Assembly: GCF_947179165.1 (NCBI RefSeq)
Contig: NC_077240.1
Location: 51,148,501 to 51,212,500 of the forward strand
Reading direction: 5' to 3'
Length of the DNA stretch: 64,000 nucleotides
DNA from: Solanum dulcamara
Lineage: Eukaryota > Streptophyta > Magnoliopsida > Solanales > Solanaceae
Shown: positions 43,096 through 54,918 of the stretch, piece by piece
Layout of the letters: each line of letters opens with the position of its first letter
How positions within the stretch are numbered: position 1 is the stretch's first letter
Translations under genes and position numbers: made by a program
Notes under the pieces: model-generated
What the model was told of the DNA's origin: nothing
Seen by the model: only the letters and a program-made list of their open reading frames with translations
Database searches by the model: none

Positions 43096-45192
43096 TGTCA
43101 TGACCCAATCTAGGGCCTAGTCATAACATGGCGATTGAAGTCCCAACGGGCCCATCCAAGCCTCTTGTACATATCAAAAGCATACACAAGGTAAAATAAA
43201 AGCAGAAAACATCATAGGCGAGTCTAAATTATGAATAGAAATTTAAGAGCGACACGTGATAACATAGACTCAAAATATTTGTCCAACTAGATGCCTCTAC
43301 TCATGAATATGGGCGGGGGCTAAGACATTTTCGTAGCTCATCCTCAATATAAAACATAGCAAAAGTCTTTGAAAACTATAATTAACTCGATAACTAGTCC
43401 CCGATAAATGAGGACTCACCACAATCGATGGATAGGAAAGCTTAACTAGCCACATAGATGAGTCTGATCTTCAACCTCAACTCCTATATTATGAGACAAT
43501 ATAGGAAAAAAGTATGCATTACTACGTTGGAATGTACTAAATATGAGGGCGTGACATGCAAAATAAATCATGGAATGCAATGGTCAAGTAAAACAAATGA
43601 TAAGATGAGATAAGTAAAGTCATGAGAAAATCATATTGACCAACACATTTAAAAAGCATAATTTATAATCATAGCATACTTAAGAGATCATACGTATATG
43701 GGATAGGAACCATAACCGACAATAAAACCATGCGATCTATAACATGGAATCCCGTTGTCTCTCCATACAACAAAGAAAAAGGGAAATCGACTTGCCAAGG
43801 TAGACTCCACCCCACTAAGAGGCTCATGCATATGCTATATGTGGATTCCATAACTAGGCCATGAACGTAACCTACGGTGGCAGTTAGTTATGAGACAAGA
43901 GTCTTTATATAAAGATCTCGTATTTTGATCCCCCACGCCAAGTACACATACGGTGCTAAGTCAAATCCCACAGAATACATACATAGCATAGAAATTATAA
44001 TTCCATATATTATAATCATTATCATAGGTTTAAAATTATGGAGTAGCTCATTTTCATAACATACTTGTAATGTGAAAATTTTTCTTTCATCATTACAATC
44101 ATATTTAAATAATTCATATAGTTTGGCCTTATGTCACCACATAGGGCCCTAAGTCACCTTACTTCATAACTTGCATGAAAATCATTCTTCGAAACATACT
44201 TACAGTCCATCATCATAATTGAAATACATAATCAAAATTCATATTTAAAAATTCATGATCATAGCTTATACTTGAAATTTAGGTAAGACATTAATGCATG
44301 ATCAATTGATTTGAAAATCATGTAATTGACTTGAAAACATGCATGATCATAAACTTTATATCAGCCCATACGTAACTCATATAGATAGTATCATTAGGAA
44401 GTGTAATTGAAAATACTCATAATTTTCATCATGAACCCTAGAGATCAAAATAGGAGAATTAATGGAAATACTCTTCAATTTAATGCAATAACAATTAATT
44501 TCAAAATAGACTCATGATCATACTTTGAATCATAATTCATGCAATATGATTAGAGATCATAAGACCCATAAAATATCAAACTTTAATTTGATAGAAAACC
44601 TTGAGAAATTTATTGAGCTTCATGGATAAAAGAATCCATGAATCAATACCCACATACCTTAAGTGATAACACCAAATAATTTGGAAGAACTTGAGAGTTT
44701 TGATGGAGAGCTTAGTGAATTTACTTGAAGTCTTCAATGGAGTACTTGAGAGTGTTTTATAGAGAGTAATATTTGAGTAGGTGAATTATAGAAGAATGAA
44801 TAAAATTAGAGGTTTAGGTTAATTTATAGAATTGAATTAGGTCCTACAAACGTCTAGGTTCATTAGATAAAAATTTAGGTAAAAGTCTAAAGTGCCCTTA
44901 CTAAAAACTAAATTCGACCAAAAACACAAAGCTAGGTCCGTGATATAAAGGCAAGAAAATCTATGATGCAGACTTGTCGCGGACCTTACTTGGTTGCCCA
45001 GTTCCTTGAGAAATCTATATTTCGATCTATGTATCCTAAAAATCCACCGAGACTATTCTCCTACAGGTTTTGACCCCCTGATCTATATTCTAAACTCGGA
45101 TTTTCTAAAAAAGTGAAGGATAATGCACTACTTGAGCAGCCTATTCCTAAGGCATTTTTAAGGCACTTATAAGCATTTTGAAGGATGTTACA
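43096..45192 (-). mobile_element. Solo LTR (chromovirus type, 2097 bp) inside E7 gag
   Basis: TGTCATGACCCAATCTAGGG at the left and GAAGGATGTTACA at the right give proper TG...CA ends, and gag codons continue on either side. The flanks (AAAAT left, TAAAC right on the plus strand) match at three of five bases, so the duplication has decayed and the insertion is old. The interior follows the E3/E10 LTR (CGGTGCTAAGTCAAATCCCA, GTCACCACATAGGG) and includes the hairpin at 44620-44641. No internal region. Confidence 0.88.
44620..44641 (-). other. Conserved LTR hairpin, copy 5 (with compensatory changes)
   Basis: TCATGGAT, AAAAGA, ATCCATGA: eight perfect pairs. Relative to the CCATGGGT/ACCCATGG form, the first and seventh arm positions changed on both sides (C-G to T-A and G-C to A-T). 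AAGGTATGTGGG lies upstream in the LTR sense strand. Confidence 0.75.
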
Positions 45193-45475
45193 TAAACAAC
45201 CTTAGCTGAATAGACTCCTACGATATGTTGTTGAAAGAGAAAGGGATGCACATATCCATGAAGTTCTGGATATAGTCATAAGGATCCTTGTGAGAGAGGC
45301 CCATAAGTAGTTCTTTATTTGAAATAATTGCAACAGAGTACCTGTCACATGGAAGATTGCATTACCCACAGTTGGGGGTAACCTTATAACTCCGGCACTA
45401 CCCATTTGGTGAATATTGACATTGTTCATGTTCTCAATGTCATCATTCATGACCCAGTGTTACTTCCTTGAATGC
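45193..45475 (-). pseudogene. E7: Athila-type gag N-terminal region
   Basis: 45202-45450 encodes NVNIHQMGSAGVIRLPPTVG and NAIFHVTGTLLQLFQIK, the hallmark IRLPP...FEL/FHV...LLQL block of Athila/Tat Gag. The text then drifts out of frame; in another frame SFNNIS and ESIQLRLF follow, reaching the solo LTR junction. After the LTR, gag continues at 43095 with the SLIGEAT block, so the two halves were once contiguous. Confidence 0.85.
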
Positions 45476-45580
45476 TCGTATCTTAACCTATCAAAGAAAA
45501 AAAATAAGAAAGCAATAGTAAGGGAGTCCTATTACAAAGAAGTTGATCACAAACAACTTCAATAAAAGACCTTGAATGAC

Positions 45581-45601
45581 TGATCCCCAACAACAACACC
45601 A
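45581..45601 (-). other. E7 primer-binding site (Asp-tRNA type, decayed)
   Basis: The minus strand reads TGGTGTTGTTGTTGGGGATC, matching the Athila-type PBS TGGCGCCGTTGCCGGGGATC with C-to-T changes at CG and CC sites. It lies just upstream of gag, as expected. Confidence 0.75.
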
Positions 45602-47220
45602 TTTTTTATAACGTTCAAATTACACTTCTTATAAGTCGAAGTGTAGACGGTTGCTAATCAAGTATAAATTTAATGATGAGTAGGGGTGTATCCCTCGAGG
45701 AAAGATTTGTAATACAATTTGATTAAGAAGTTAGAGTGTGTTTTAGGCTTTTGTAGCATAAACATAAATGAATCAAAACATAAATTAAATCAATAGTTTT
45801 GAGATATCAATGTAAAAGAGTTAACTAGATTAAGAGTAACACGATCAATATCAACGATTTGTAACATGTTTTAGGAAAATTTTAGGGTAGGTGCATAGTT
45901 AAACATGTTGTTCAAATAATTGTTAATGCACAACTCACGATTGTTAACTATCAATGGATAGGCAAGGTTTAAATAATCATATGAAAAACATCTTTCGACC
46001 ACTATTTGTCTATCTATGCAAGCACCTTTGAGTCTAAACATGTGTACCAACAAAACTAACCCAATCCTTAGAAAAACCTCCTCTCGAGAGAGAGATTACA
46101 ATTAATAAATTTGCATCAATGGCTATTTGTTAATTCAACCACTTTACATCACCTTTACAAGATAGTATGAAAATCAAATATAGAAATATGTTTGCAACCT
46201 TAAATCATAAACGAATAAAGGCCAAATTAATAAAACCCATATCGAATTAACAAATGTTGAGTTGATACAAAAACACAAATCCGAAACAATAAGTTAACTA
46301 CATAAGAACCTCCTAGAAGGATTGAGTTTAGCTACACATTGAAAAATTAAAAGAAGTTTCACCAAAATAATTTTCTTACATTAAGTTCAACAAAGTTTCA
46401 CTTAGAAATCTCAATGCCCAAGCTAAAAATACAACTAATTACCCCAAGAACAATGTCAAAACCCCAAGAAAAATGGAATACTCTATTCTCAAGTTCTTAG
46501 TAATGCAAAACGTATCCTTTTCGGACTTTGAAAATCAATTTATACTTTCTCAGAACACAAGCCAAAATATCATGCACACACCACTTTGGCGATGTTAGTC
46601 ATACCCATCGAAGTCATCGACGAATCCCCAAATTCTTAGACTTCTCGTGTTTTAGTTACTTGGTTTGTTAGTTTAAGAGTTGACCGGTTGGACAGCTTGC
46701 TCCAGCCCGCACATCCGTTCAGGGAGTCGGCTTGTGGATATTTTTATTTGATATTTTTTTGCTTAGTTTCCAAATGGCTAGGATCTTTTTAGTAAGCTAA
46801 GTTGAGCTCACTTTTCGAGTTGGAAAGTTGCCATCTTCATTTAAGCATCACCCTTTTGGGCTTTTATTTAGGCCAAGTCTTCAGCTACTTTAGGTGATCA
46901 CAATGTGCCTCACCTTTCTCATTTAGCGAGTTGCCATTTGTTCATTTTCTTACTACTTTACCTTGACACTTAGCCTTTGCCTGCTATGAAATTGGTCAAA
47001 CTTAGAGACCTCTTGGCGAGTCGCCAAGGGCTCTTTATGAGTTTCAGTGCTTGTTTTGCTCATTTTGGCCACTTTTTAGGTTCTTTCTGAAAAATCATAC
47101 TCATGCCTTGTCCTTAACTCCTCAGATATGCAAACAAACACTTTAAGGTTAGTAGTGGACACAATATAGGCAAAGAGAACACTATTTCATTAGACTTTGA
47201 GCCTTAAATGAGTCTAAATT
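45602..47220 (-). mobile_element. E7: probable 5' LTR remains (Athila type)
   Basis: By position this follows the PBS. It shows no coding blocks of any element and no chromovirus LTR words until about 47221. Features include CCCTCGAGGAAAGATTTG near 45690 and a GGGAGTCGGCTTGTGG stretch near 46720. I cannot find convincing TG...CA ends, so the assignment rests on order alone. Nothing else was recognised in this 1.6 kb. Confidence 0.5.
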
Positions 47221-47535
47221 CCCGACTTATTAGTAACTGATTTTAGAGTCAGTTTTAGAGGATTCATAGACTAGTCAGAAATAGAGTTTGAGTTATTTAA
47301 GTTTATTCTTTTGAGTTGACATTCTTAAAATATTGAGTTACAATATTTTCAAAGTTATATTTTCAGATTTAATTATGAGATGTTTATTTTTATAAATTAG
47401 CATGCCTATCATGAGTTACATTTTTATGAGTTATATATTCTACTTAGTGAGTTCTCCATGCCATGGGATTGCTTGGGAACCAACAATGGTTTTTAAATGC
47501 CGGCCACACCTAGGGTTTCAACTTAGGGGATGGCA
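47221..47535 (+). mobile_element. E8: 5' LTR, last about 315 bp
   Basis: It matches the end of the E8 3' LTR (about 54600-54918): TTTTAGAG-TTCATAGACTAGTC, AAAATATTGAGTTACA, CATGAGTTACATTTTTATGA and the GGCCACACC-AGGGT tail, ending TGGCA at 47535. The rest of this LTR is missing on the left, where E7 sequence ends. Confidence 0.8.
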
Positions 47536-47539
47536 AACT

Positions 47540-47551
47540 TGATATCAAAGT
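47540..47551 (+). other. E8 primer-binding site (initiator Met tRNA type, decayed)
   Basis: TGATATCAAAGT, four bases after the LTR end, corresponds to TGGTATCAGAGC of E5 with changes. Together with the LTR end it fixes E8 as a plus-strand element. Confidence 0.72.
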
Positions 47552-47600
47552 ACGAGTTTCATGAGTCATAGGATATCTATGAAGCCGACTCTAGAAGAGT

Positions 47601-47640
47601 CCTTCTTATCGGTGTAGGGTATGCCACATCTACAATAGAT
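47601..47640 (+). promoter_or_regulatory. E8 leader block homologous to the E5/E6 stem-loop
   Basis: CTTCTTATCGGTGTAGGGTA followed by TGCCACATCTAC aligns with the E6 sense leader CTTGTTTATCGGTGTGTTGT followed by GCACCACATCTAT. The 22-base loop length and the TGT...CCACATC frame are kept, but the arms and palindrome have decayed. Confidence 0.5.
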
Positions 47641-47749
47641 AGCCTACATGACTTTAGAAATTGTTTCACTTCTTTTACACTCCAGTTCATGCGATTGAGT
47701 TTAACTTTATAAGATATCCTTTAATTCATGTGTTTCATGTTTTCAGATC

Positions 47750-48960
47750 ATGCCTTTTAAATGTACCTTGAGCTAGAGAAATGTCACCAATAATGAGATT
47801 CCTCCACCATCTGGAATGCAGACTTAAAACAGAGTTCAAACAATAAAAACTAAGAATGAGAATGGAACTCAAGAGGTTCCACATATTACTCATCCTGCTA
47901 AGACCTCTATGACTAAATCTAGAGGGGCAATTTCCATCCTCACATACTATATGGCTGCTCAGTCTGGTCATCATAGTACTTTAATACCTAGTTCTAGTTC
48001 TCAAGAGGCATCTGCTGATAATAGAATTAGAGACTTTCTGAGGATGAATCCACTAGTATACCCTCAAAACTTTATTTAGGATTTATGGAAGATCCTGTAG
48101 GCAATGCATACAACTGAGATATAGGGAGTTTAACTTGTTTTATATACGCTGAAAGATATTGCTAATATCTAGTATAACCAGTGGGAGGAAAATCGAAGTT
48201 AGGATAATGAGTGTGTAATGTAGGATGAGTTTGAAAATGCCTTCCTAGACTATTTTTTTTCCACAAGAGCTGAGGGAAGGAAAAGTTTAGGAGTTTATTA
48301 ACTTGAATCAAGAGAGGTTTATTGTAAAAGAGTACAACATCAAGTTTATTCAACTCTCAAGATATGCTCTAAATATAGTTCTATATGTGAGAGCCAAGAT
48401 GAGGAAGTTTGTCTCTGGCCTAAGCAGATATGTTAAGGAGAGACAGAAATCCTTGTTGATTTTAAATATAGACACTCCTAGTTTTATGGTGTATGCTCAA
48501 AAAGTTGAGGAGAACAAGAAGAAGGATAGAGAGGATCACCAAAGCAAGAAAGCCAAATAAGCAGGTAATGAGACTAACCACTAGAAGTGTGGTAATTACA
48601 TCTATTTATTCTTTCAATTAAAGGTATTTTGGTTATGTACCATCATCAGCTAGTGCACCTATAATGATTTACCATAATGACCAGAGATCTTAAGGTAATT
48701 AGAACTTTAGAGTCCAAGGCTAAGAGTCGCAAAGGATTATAGTCCAAAGTTCTTCGCATAAGCCTACTCATGGTAACTGTGGTAGACTTCAATTAGGAAA
48801 GTGTCAAAATGGCACTAATTGTTTCTACAAGTGTGTCTAAGTGGTTCACTTTATGAGGGATTTCTTGTCAAATAGTCAAAGAAAGGGGGTAGCTGGGCTA
48901 GTCTTCTTCAGCAGTACAACTAGGTAGAGATAATCAAAGAGGTTTTAATTTGGGCCAGGT
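47750..48960 (+). pseudogene. E8: gag (capsid and nucleocapsid remnant)
   Basis: The likely start is ATG at 47750, after the leader. Clear capsid text appears at 48303-48560 (NQERFIVKEYNIKFIQLSRYA, VRAKMRKFVSGLSRYVKE, TPSFMVYAQKVEENKKKDRE), the RNA-element capsid end of Tekay Gag. The nucleocapsid region near 48775-48850 reads CGRLQLGKCQNGTNCFYKCV, a decayed zinc knuckle followed by a stop. Stops are frequent before 48300. The products would form particles and bind RNA in the family; this copy cannot. Confidence 0.82.
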
Positions 48961-49560
48961 AGAGGTCCAAAGTGTTTGTATGCTATGGTTAGTTGCCAAT
49001 ACCAAAAACTCACCACATATTTTCATTGGTATATTTCTAGTCTTTTCTCATGTTGTATATGCATTACTTGATCAAGCTGCTATCTGGTGTATTATGACCC
49101 TTATGTATCTGTTAAATTTGGGATTCTTTTGTAATGTATTTTAGAGCTCTTTAGTGTTTCTACGCATGTTAGAGAGTATATTCTACATTAGAGAGTATAT
49201 AGAGATTGCACCATCTCTATCTAACATAAACATACTTCCACAGATATAGTTGAGTTAGATATGATAGACTTTGATGTCATTCTTGGCATAGACTAACTTT
49301 ATGCTTTTTATGCCTCAATTGATTGTAGGACCCAAGTCGTCAAGTTTTAGTTTCCGAATACGCCAATTTTTGAGTGGAAGGATAGTCCAACTATGCCTAA
49401 GGGTAAATTCATTTCATATCTTAAGGCTAGAAACTTAGTCTCCAAGAGGTGTGTCTATCACATTGTTCTATCTAGAGATGACTGTGTGGAGACACCATCT
49501 CTTCACTCAGTTCTTGGTGTGAGTGAGATTCTTGAAGTATTTCTAGTTGATTAGAGTTCC
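48961..49560 (+). pseudogene. E8: aspartic protease and linker (pol remnant)
   Basis: VVYALLDQAAIWCI near 49048-49095 stands where related elements have YALLDPGATLSFV. The catalytic Asp is kept, but the next residues PG are QA, so the active-site turn is destroyed. The domain end VDFDVILGID*L follows near 49265, then the linker KFISYLKARNLVSKRCVYHIV (49405-49470). Stops follow the protease core and the linker. Confidence 0.82.
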
Positions 49561-50915
49561 TCTTGTCAGTGAGTTTCCTAAAGTTTTTCTTGAGGATTTA
49601 CCTTGACTCCCTCCTGATCGGTAGATACATTTCAAAACATATGTTCTTTCTAATACTCAACGATTTTTATTCTGTCATATGGAATGACTCCCACCAAGTT
49701 AATAAGTTGAAGGAGCAATTGAGAGATCTTTTAGATAAAGGATTCATGAGGTTGTGTATCTCACCTTGGGGCGCTAGTCTACTATTTGTGCAAAAGAAAG
49801 ATGGTTCTCTGAGAATGTACATTGACTACCATTAGATGAACAAGGTTACCACAAAAAATAAGTACCGTCTTCCTTTAATAGATGACCTATTCGACCAACT
49901 TTAGGGTGCCACTTGTTTCTCTTATATAGACATCATATTTAGCTATCATTCGTTGAAAGTGAGAGAAGGTGACATTTGGAAGATTTCCTTCAGGACCAGG
50001 TATGGTCATTTTGAGTTTCTAGTTATGTTCTTCAGTTTGACTAATACTCCTACAATATATATGGACTTCATGTAGAGAGTGTTAAAGAGTACCTAGACAT
50101 GGTTGTTATGATATTTATTGATGAGATTCTGATCTATTCGAGAAATACGAAAGAGATGCTAATCATCTCGGAATTGTTATTCAAACTTTCAAGGAAAAGG
50201 ATTTGTATGCTAAGTTTTCAAACTGCGTGTTTTGGCTTGCATCCATAGTATTCTTTGGCCTCATTATTTTTGAAGGTATTTGATTAGATATGCAAAAGAT
50301 TATGGCAGTAAAGAATTTGCCTAGACCTACGTATGCGCTAGACATATATATTTTTTGGGTTTGGTTGGTTAATAAAGGAGATTTATTAAGAGATTTTCAT
50401 CCATATCGTCTCCTTGAAGTATGTTGACTCAGATGAAGACTAAATTACCACGGTTTGACTCTTGTGAGAAAAGTTTTCAAGAATTGAAAATGAGATTGAC
50501 TACTACTCCTACTGCTCCAACTCTTTCCCCACTTGAGCAAAAAGATGGTCATATGTTTCTTTTATTGTGATGTGTCCCAAGTTTGAAATGAGCTAGGTTT
50601 TGATGCTGAGAGGTAAGATTATAGCTTATTCTTCAAGATAGTTTAAGGTTAACGCATAGAATTATTCGACTCATATTATAGATTTGTAGGTACTAGTATT
50701 CGCTCTCAAGATTTGGCATCACTATCTTTATTGTGTGCATATGAATTTGTTCATTGATAAGAAGATCATACAATATGTGTTTAGTTAGAAAGAGTTGAAA
50801 TTGAAGAGGTGGAGATGGTTGGAGTTGCTCAAGGAATATGATATGAGCATTCTCTATAATTCAATTAAGGCTAATATTGTATTTTATGCTCTTATCAGGT
50901 TATTCATAGGAGTAT
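49561..50915 (+). pseudogene. E8: reverse transcriptase and RNase H (pol remnant)
   Basis: The block [17 protein letters not shown], then [20 protein letters not shown] (49700-49835), opens RT. The [16 protein letters not shown] block follows at 49855-49905. The polymerase box reads FIDE (VMIFIDEILIYSR, 50107-50140), with the second catalytic aspartate replaced by glutamate. The connection and RNase H (FYCDVSQV near 50560) are broken by stops, ending at MKLKRWRWLELLKEYDMSIL (50795). RT copies element RNA in the family; this copy is dead. Confidence 0.85.
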
Positions 50916-52490
50916 TGCTCATGTTTAGGAAGAAAAGAAAGAGGTGGCCAAAGAAGTTCATAAACTTGCACATTTTGGATTTCATATTTTGGTCTCTAAT
51001 GAGGGAGGTGTAATTGGTCAGAATGGTGGCGAGTCTTTGCTAGTTGTTGAGATGAAGGAAAAGAACGACAAAGACCATATTCTACTATTGTTAAAAGAAG
51101 ATGTTCACAAACAAAAAGTGATGGACTTTTCAGAAAAGGGAGATTGAGTGTTATGCTATCAAGGTAGATTGTGTGTTTCGAGTGTAGATGGTTATCAAGA
51201 TAGAATAATGGTAGAAGCCCATAGGTCCAAGTATTCAATTCATCTAGGTTTAACCAAGATGTACCATGACATGAGAGTAGTCTACTGGTGGAATGGCATG
51301 AAGAGAGACATAGCAAATCTTTGTTTTCAAGTGCTTGAATTGTCAACAAATCAAGATTAAGCATCAAAGACCTTATAGGGTAGCCCAGAATATAAAGTTT
51401 CCCAAGTGGAAGTGAGAGATGTTCAATATAGATTTCATTAAAGGTTTACCATGGTCTTGTAGGCAACATGATTTCATTTGGGTTATTTTTGATAGGATGA
51501 CCAAATCATCCCACTTCTTGTCCATTAAGACTACAGATTCAATAGAGAATTATGCAAGATTGTAAATTTGAGATATAGTTCGACATCATGGAGTTTCCTA
51601 TTCAATAATCTCAGATATAGGTACTAATTTTACTGCCCAATTTTGGAAGTTATTCTAGAGAGGATTGTGTTCAAAGGTAAACCTTAGTATTGCTTTCCAT
51701 CCTTATACATATGGTCAAAATAAGCGTACAATTCACACTCTTGAGGATATGCTGAGAGCTCGTGTCATTTACTTCAAAAGTATTTGGGATGACCAGTTTC
51801 TTCTTAGTGAGTTTGCCTATAACAATAGTTTTCATTTGAGTATTCAAGTGGCTCCTTGAGAGGCCCTCTATGGAAAAGGTGTAGATTATAAATTTGTTGG
51901 TTCAAAGTTTGTGAAGAGGAGTTGATAGAGCCAGACTTAGTTCATCAAGCAATGGAGAAGGTGAAAATTATTCAAGAAAGGTTGATAACCGTGAAACATA
52001 ATCAAAAGTCCTACACTGATTTAAGGAGAAAAGACGTGGAGTTTGAGGTAAATGATTGGGTGTATTTGAATGTTTTGCCAATGAAAGGAATTTTGAGATT
52101 TGGAAAAAAGAAAAACTAAGACCCCGATAAATTGATCCTTACTATATTATAATGCTAGTGGGCAATATAGCCTTTGACTTATATCTTCTACCAGCATTAG
52201 CAGTCGTTCATCCTATGTTGCATATTTCCATTCTTATGAAATGTTTGATAGATCCTTCATTAATTGTTACTAACAAAAACATTGGTGTGTAGGATAGCTT
52301 GTTTTATGAGGAGATTCCTAATAAAATTAATGATTTTCAAGTTCATAAATTAAGGACCAAGGAGGTCACTTCAGTAAAAGTCTATTGAAGAAATCAATTT
52401 GTAGAGGAGGCTACATGGGAAGTTTAGGAGGATATGAAATCCAAGTACCGCACATCTATTTGTTCCTCCTAATGTCGAGGTTGAATTTAA
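50916..52490 (+). pseudogene. E8: integrase and chromodomain-like tail (pol remnant)
   Basis: HRSKYSIHLGLTKMYHDMRV and MKRDIANLCFQ (51210-51330) represent the zinc domain. The core follows with DFIKGL near 51430 and SDIGTNF near 51610, then the third catalytic region [19 protein letters not shown] (51720-51780), where the Glu of AERTIQ is Lys. The barrel region (VEFEVNDWVYLNVLPMKGIL, 52035-52095) and the tail (YEEIPNKINDFQVHKLRTKE, then RNQFVEEATWEV, near 52300-52420) finish pol. Stops occur in the core. A polypurine tract and LTR follow. Confidence 0.87.
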
Positions 52491-52655
52491 TATATCTATT
52501 CCGTTCTCAACGTTAGTAACCTCTTGTGTTTTGAGTTTTTGGGTGGCTAGTGTTGAGTATTTGGGTAGCTATTCTAGAGTTGTCTTTGATTTCTTGTATT
52601 ACATTCTTACATTAAGTAAACTCTTAGCTTGGTCATCATTCGAGGACGAATGATC

Positions 52656-52670
52656 CTAAAGGGGAGATAC
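52656..52670 (+). other. E8 polypurine tract
   Basis: CTAAAGGGGAGATAC directly precedes the 3' LTR. The CGAGGACGAATG block just upstream is the plus-strand form of the CATTCRTCCTCGAA block seen after every other 3' LTR here. Confidence 0.78.
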
Positions 52671-54918
52671 TTTTATAACCCGTACTATTTTAACATAGAT
52701 CAATCCTGAGTTGCCAAGAGAAAATAAGAGAAAGTGAACTGTCAGCATGTCCATGACCCAATCTACAATCCATAGAGAGTTCTATGAGTTGTGGGAGTGG
52801 CTCGTAGAACCCCCAAAACATAGCCATTTCTCAAACTATCAAAGTCACTATTATGAGTGAAAATTACGGTCTGTCAAGCATTCTGCAACCCGTAGGGTCA
52901 ATCATGGAACTAAGTGACATATTCTCATACTTATTGGAATAGACACTTAATCCATATGAACAAGTCTATGACTCATACAAATTTGTACGAGCCGTAGAGA
53001 AGGATCCATGGTCCCCCAACCTTTTCCAAAGTGGAGTTTCACCAATGGCCTTTACGACCCTTAGAAGGGCGGTTGTAGACCCATAAGGTGCATTTATAGT
53101 GAGGTCCCAATTTGGCACCAAGCTTCTACGACCAACATTCTACAGTTCATAGATGACTCTACGATCCGTAGAAGTGCCCATAGCAGCTAGACCCAGTTTT
53201 AATAAAGGGTGTTCCTGTCATTTCCCTTATTTACCAGATAAAACCAAGTCATTTCGGGCCCAAATATTAACCCCTTATATGTACCCAACAAGGGTTTTAT
53301 AGAATATGTTGAGAGCGAGGATTGGAGAAAAGGAGAAGAGTTAGGGTTCAAGAGTTTCAAGCAAGATCTTTGAGTTTTTCTTAGATAATCATCATTCCCG
53401 GTATGTAAGGCTAGTGAAAACATTGGACTGAGTTCATGCTCGTGCCCAACATCTTTATTCAGTTGATTTGAGTGTTCAGTTTAAGTTCCAATCCTGATGT
53501 ATTGAGTTCTTTCATTATCTATTGAATTCCTTGTTGAGCTCTTGAATATATATAGTTATACTTCAATGATTTTATCGATTGATTTCTTGAGATAATTTTT
53601 ATTATTGCATTCACATGAATCCTAGTTGAGTAGTTGCATTAATTATTTTACTCATTATTTTGAGTTTAATGAATGATATATTTTTATCATTTAATTGAGA
53701 AAGAGTTTGAGCATGAGTTGGGTTTTGAGAAGTCTCTTAATTACTATTTTGAGAATGAATATTATTAGGTCTAAATGAATTCAGTATTAATGAATTTAAA
53801 TATTTATTTTTGAGATTGAGTTAAGAAGTCAAGCCATGTTTCAAATGCATTCTTAAATTGAGAATATAATTTTTTTTAAAGAAAAGAGATAAGTTGAGAA
53901 GAGTTGAACTAAATGAGTAAAGTCCAATAAGATTAAATGAATTAATTGAGTACATACACTCACTTGAGATATGATCATAAAAAATATATTTTGGGAGTAG
54001 TATTAAGCACCGATTTAGCTAAGAGTATAGAAGAACTCGAACCCCATAAACTATGTAGCCAGCATAGGATACGATCGTATCGTTCATTCAGGTGAATCCT
54101 TATAGCTTCATTGAGGGATTTTATATGGATACATTAGATGAGTTGCATCCCTTACCCTGGAAAGGTATTGGACGGCTGTGGGAATGACAAAAGTTCATTT
54201 TATCATCACGTAGCTCATAAGTAATAGTTGTTAGTTAGAGAAATTCCCAATAGGAAAAGTATTATTTTCACATTGAGATGTATTTATTATTCATATCTTT
54301 AAAGAACTGCCTTATTTATTTATAAATTGCATGCTTATTGAGTTGAGCTATTTCATTGAGTTTAGTTGAGTTGAGTATTCTTGAGAAAGTTTCTTTTCAA
54401 ATAATTTACATAACATACATTCCATATACTGACATGGTTTGGTGCTGCATTATTTTATGATTTAGACACAAGTGATAAAGATCCTCAATAGCTGGATAGT
54501 TGAAGATGAGATTTCCATCCACGTTTTAGTGAGACCTCTTTGCATTGAGAAAAGATCTTGAGTCTTATTTTAGTATTTACATTACTAGTATTCTGAGGGT
54601 ATTGTAGGCCTGTCCTAGTACCTGCTTTTTGAGTTTGTTTTAGAGGCTTCATAGACTAGTCACATATAGAGTTCGATTTATTCAGTATTATTGTTTTGAT
54701 TTCACATTTTTAATATATTGAGTTACATTATTTAAAGATTTATATTTTGGACTTAATTATGAGAAGTACATTTTTATAAATTTGCACGCCCATCATGAGC
54801 TGTATTTTTATGAGTTATGTCATCTTCTTAGTGACTTAGCCAGGACAAGGGTTCGCTTGAGACCCAACAATAGTTTTTGAGTGTGGGCCACACCAAGGGT
54901 GTAGACTCATGGTGTGAC
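52671..54918 (+). mobile_element. E8: 3' LTR (2248 bp)
   Basis: Starts TTTTATAACCCGTACTATTT, a decayed form of the TGTTATAACCCG start whose complement ends the E2 LTR, and ends ACTCATGGTGTGACA at 54918. It has a palindrome array (TCTACGACTCGTAG-like words, 52760-53165), a possible TATA box (CCTTATATGTACCC near 53273) and CCCGGTATGTAAGGCT at 53397-53412. Its last 320 bases match the E8 5' LTR remnant at 47221-47535. The interior has no gene. Confidence 0.85.
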
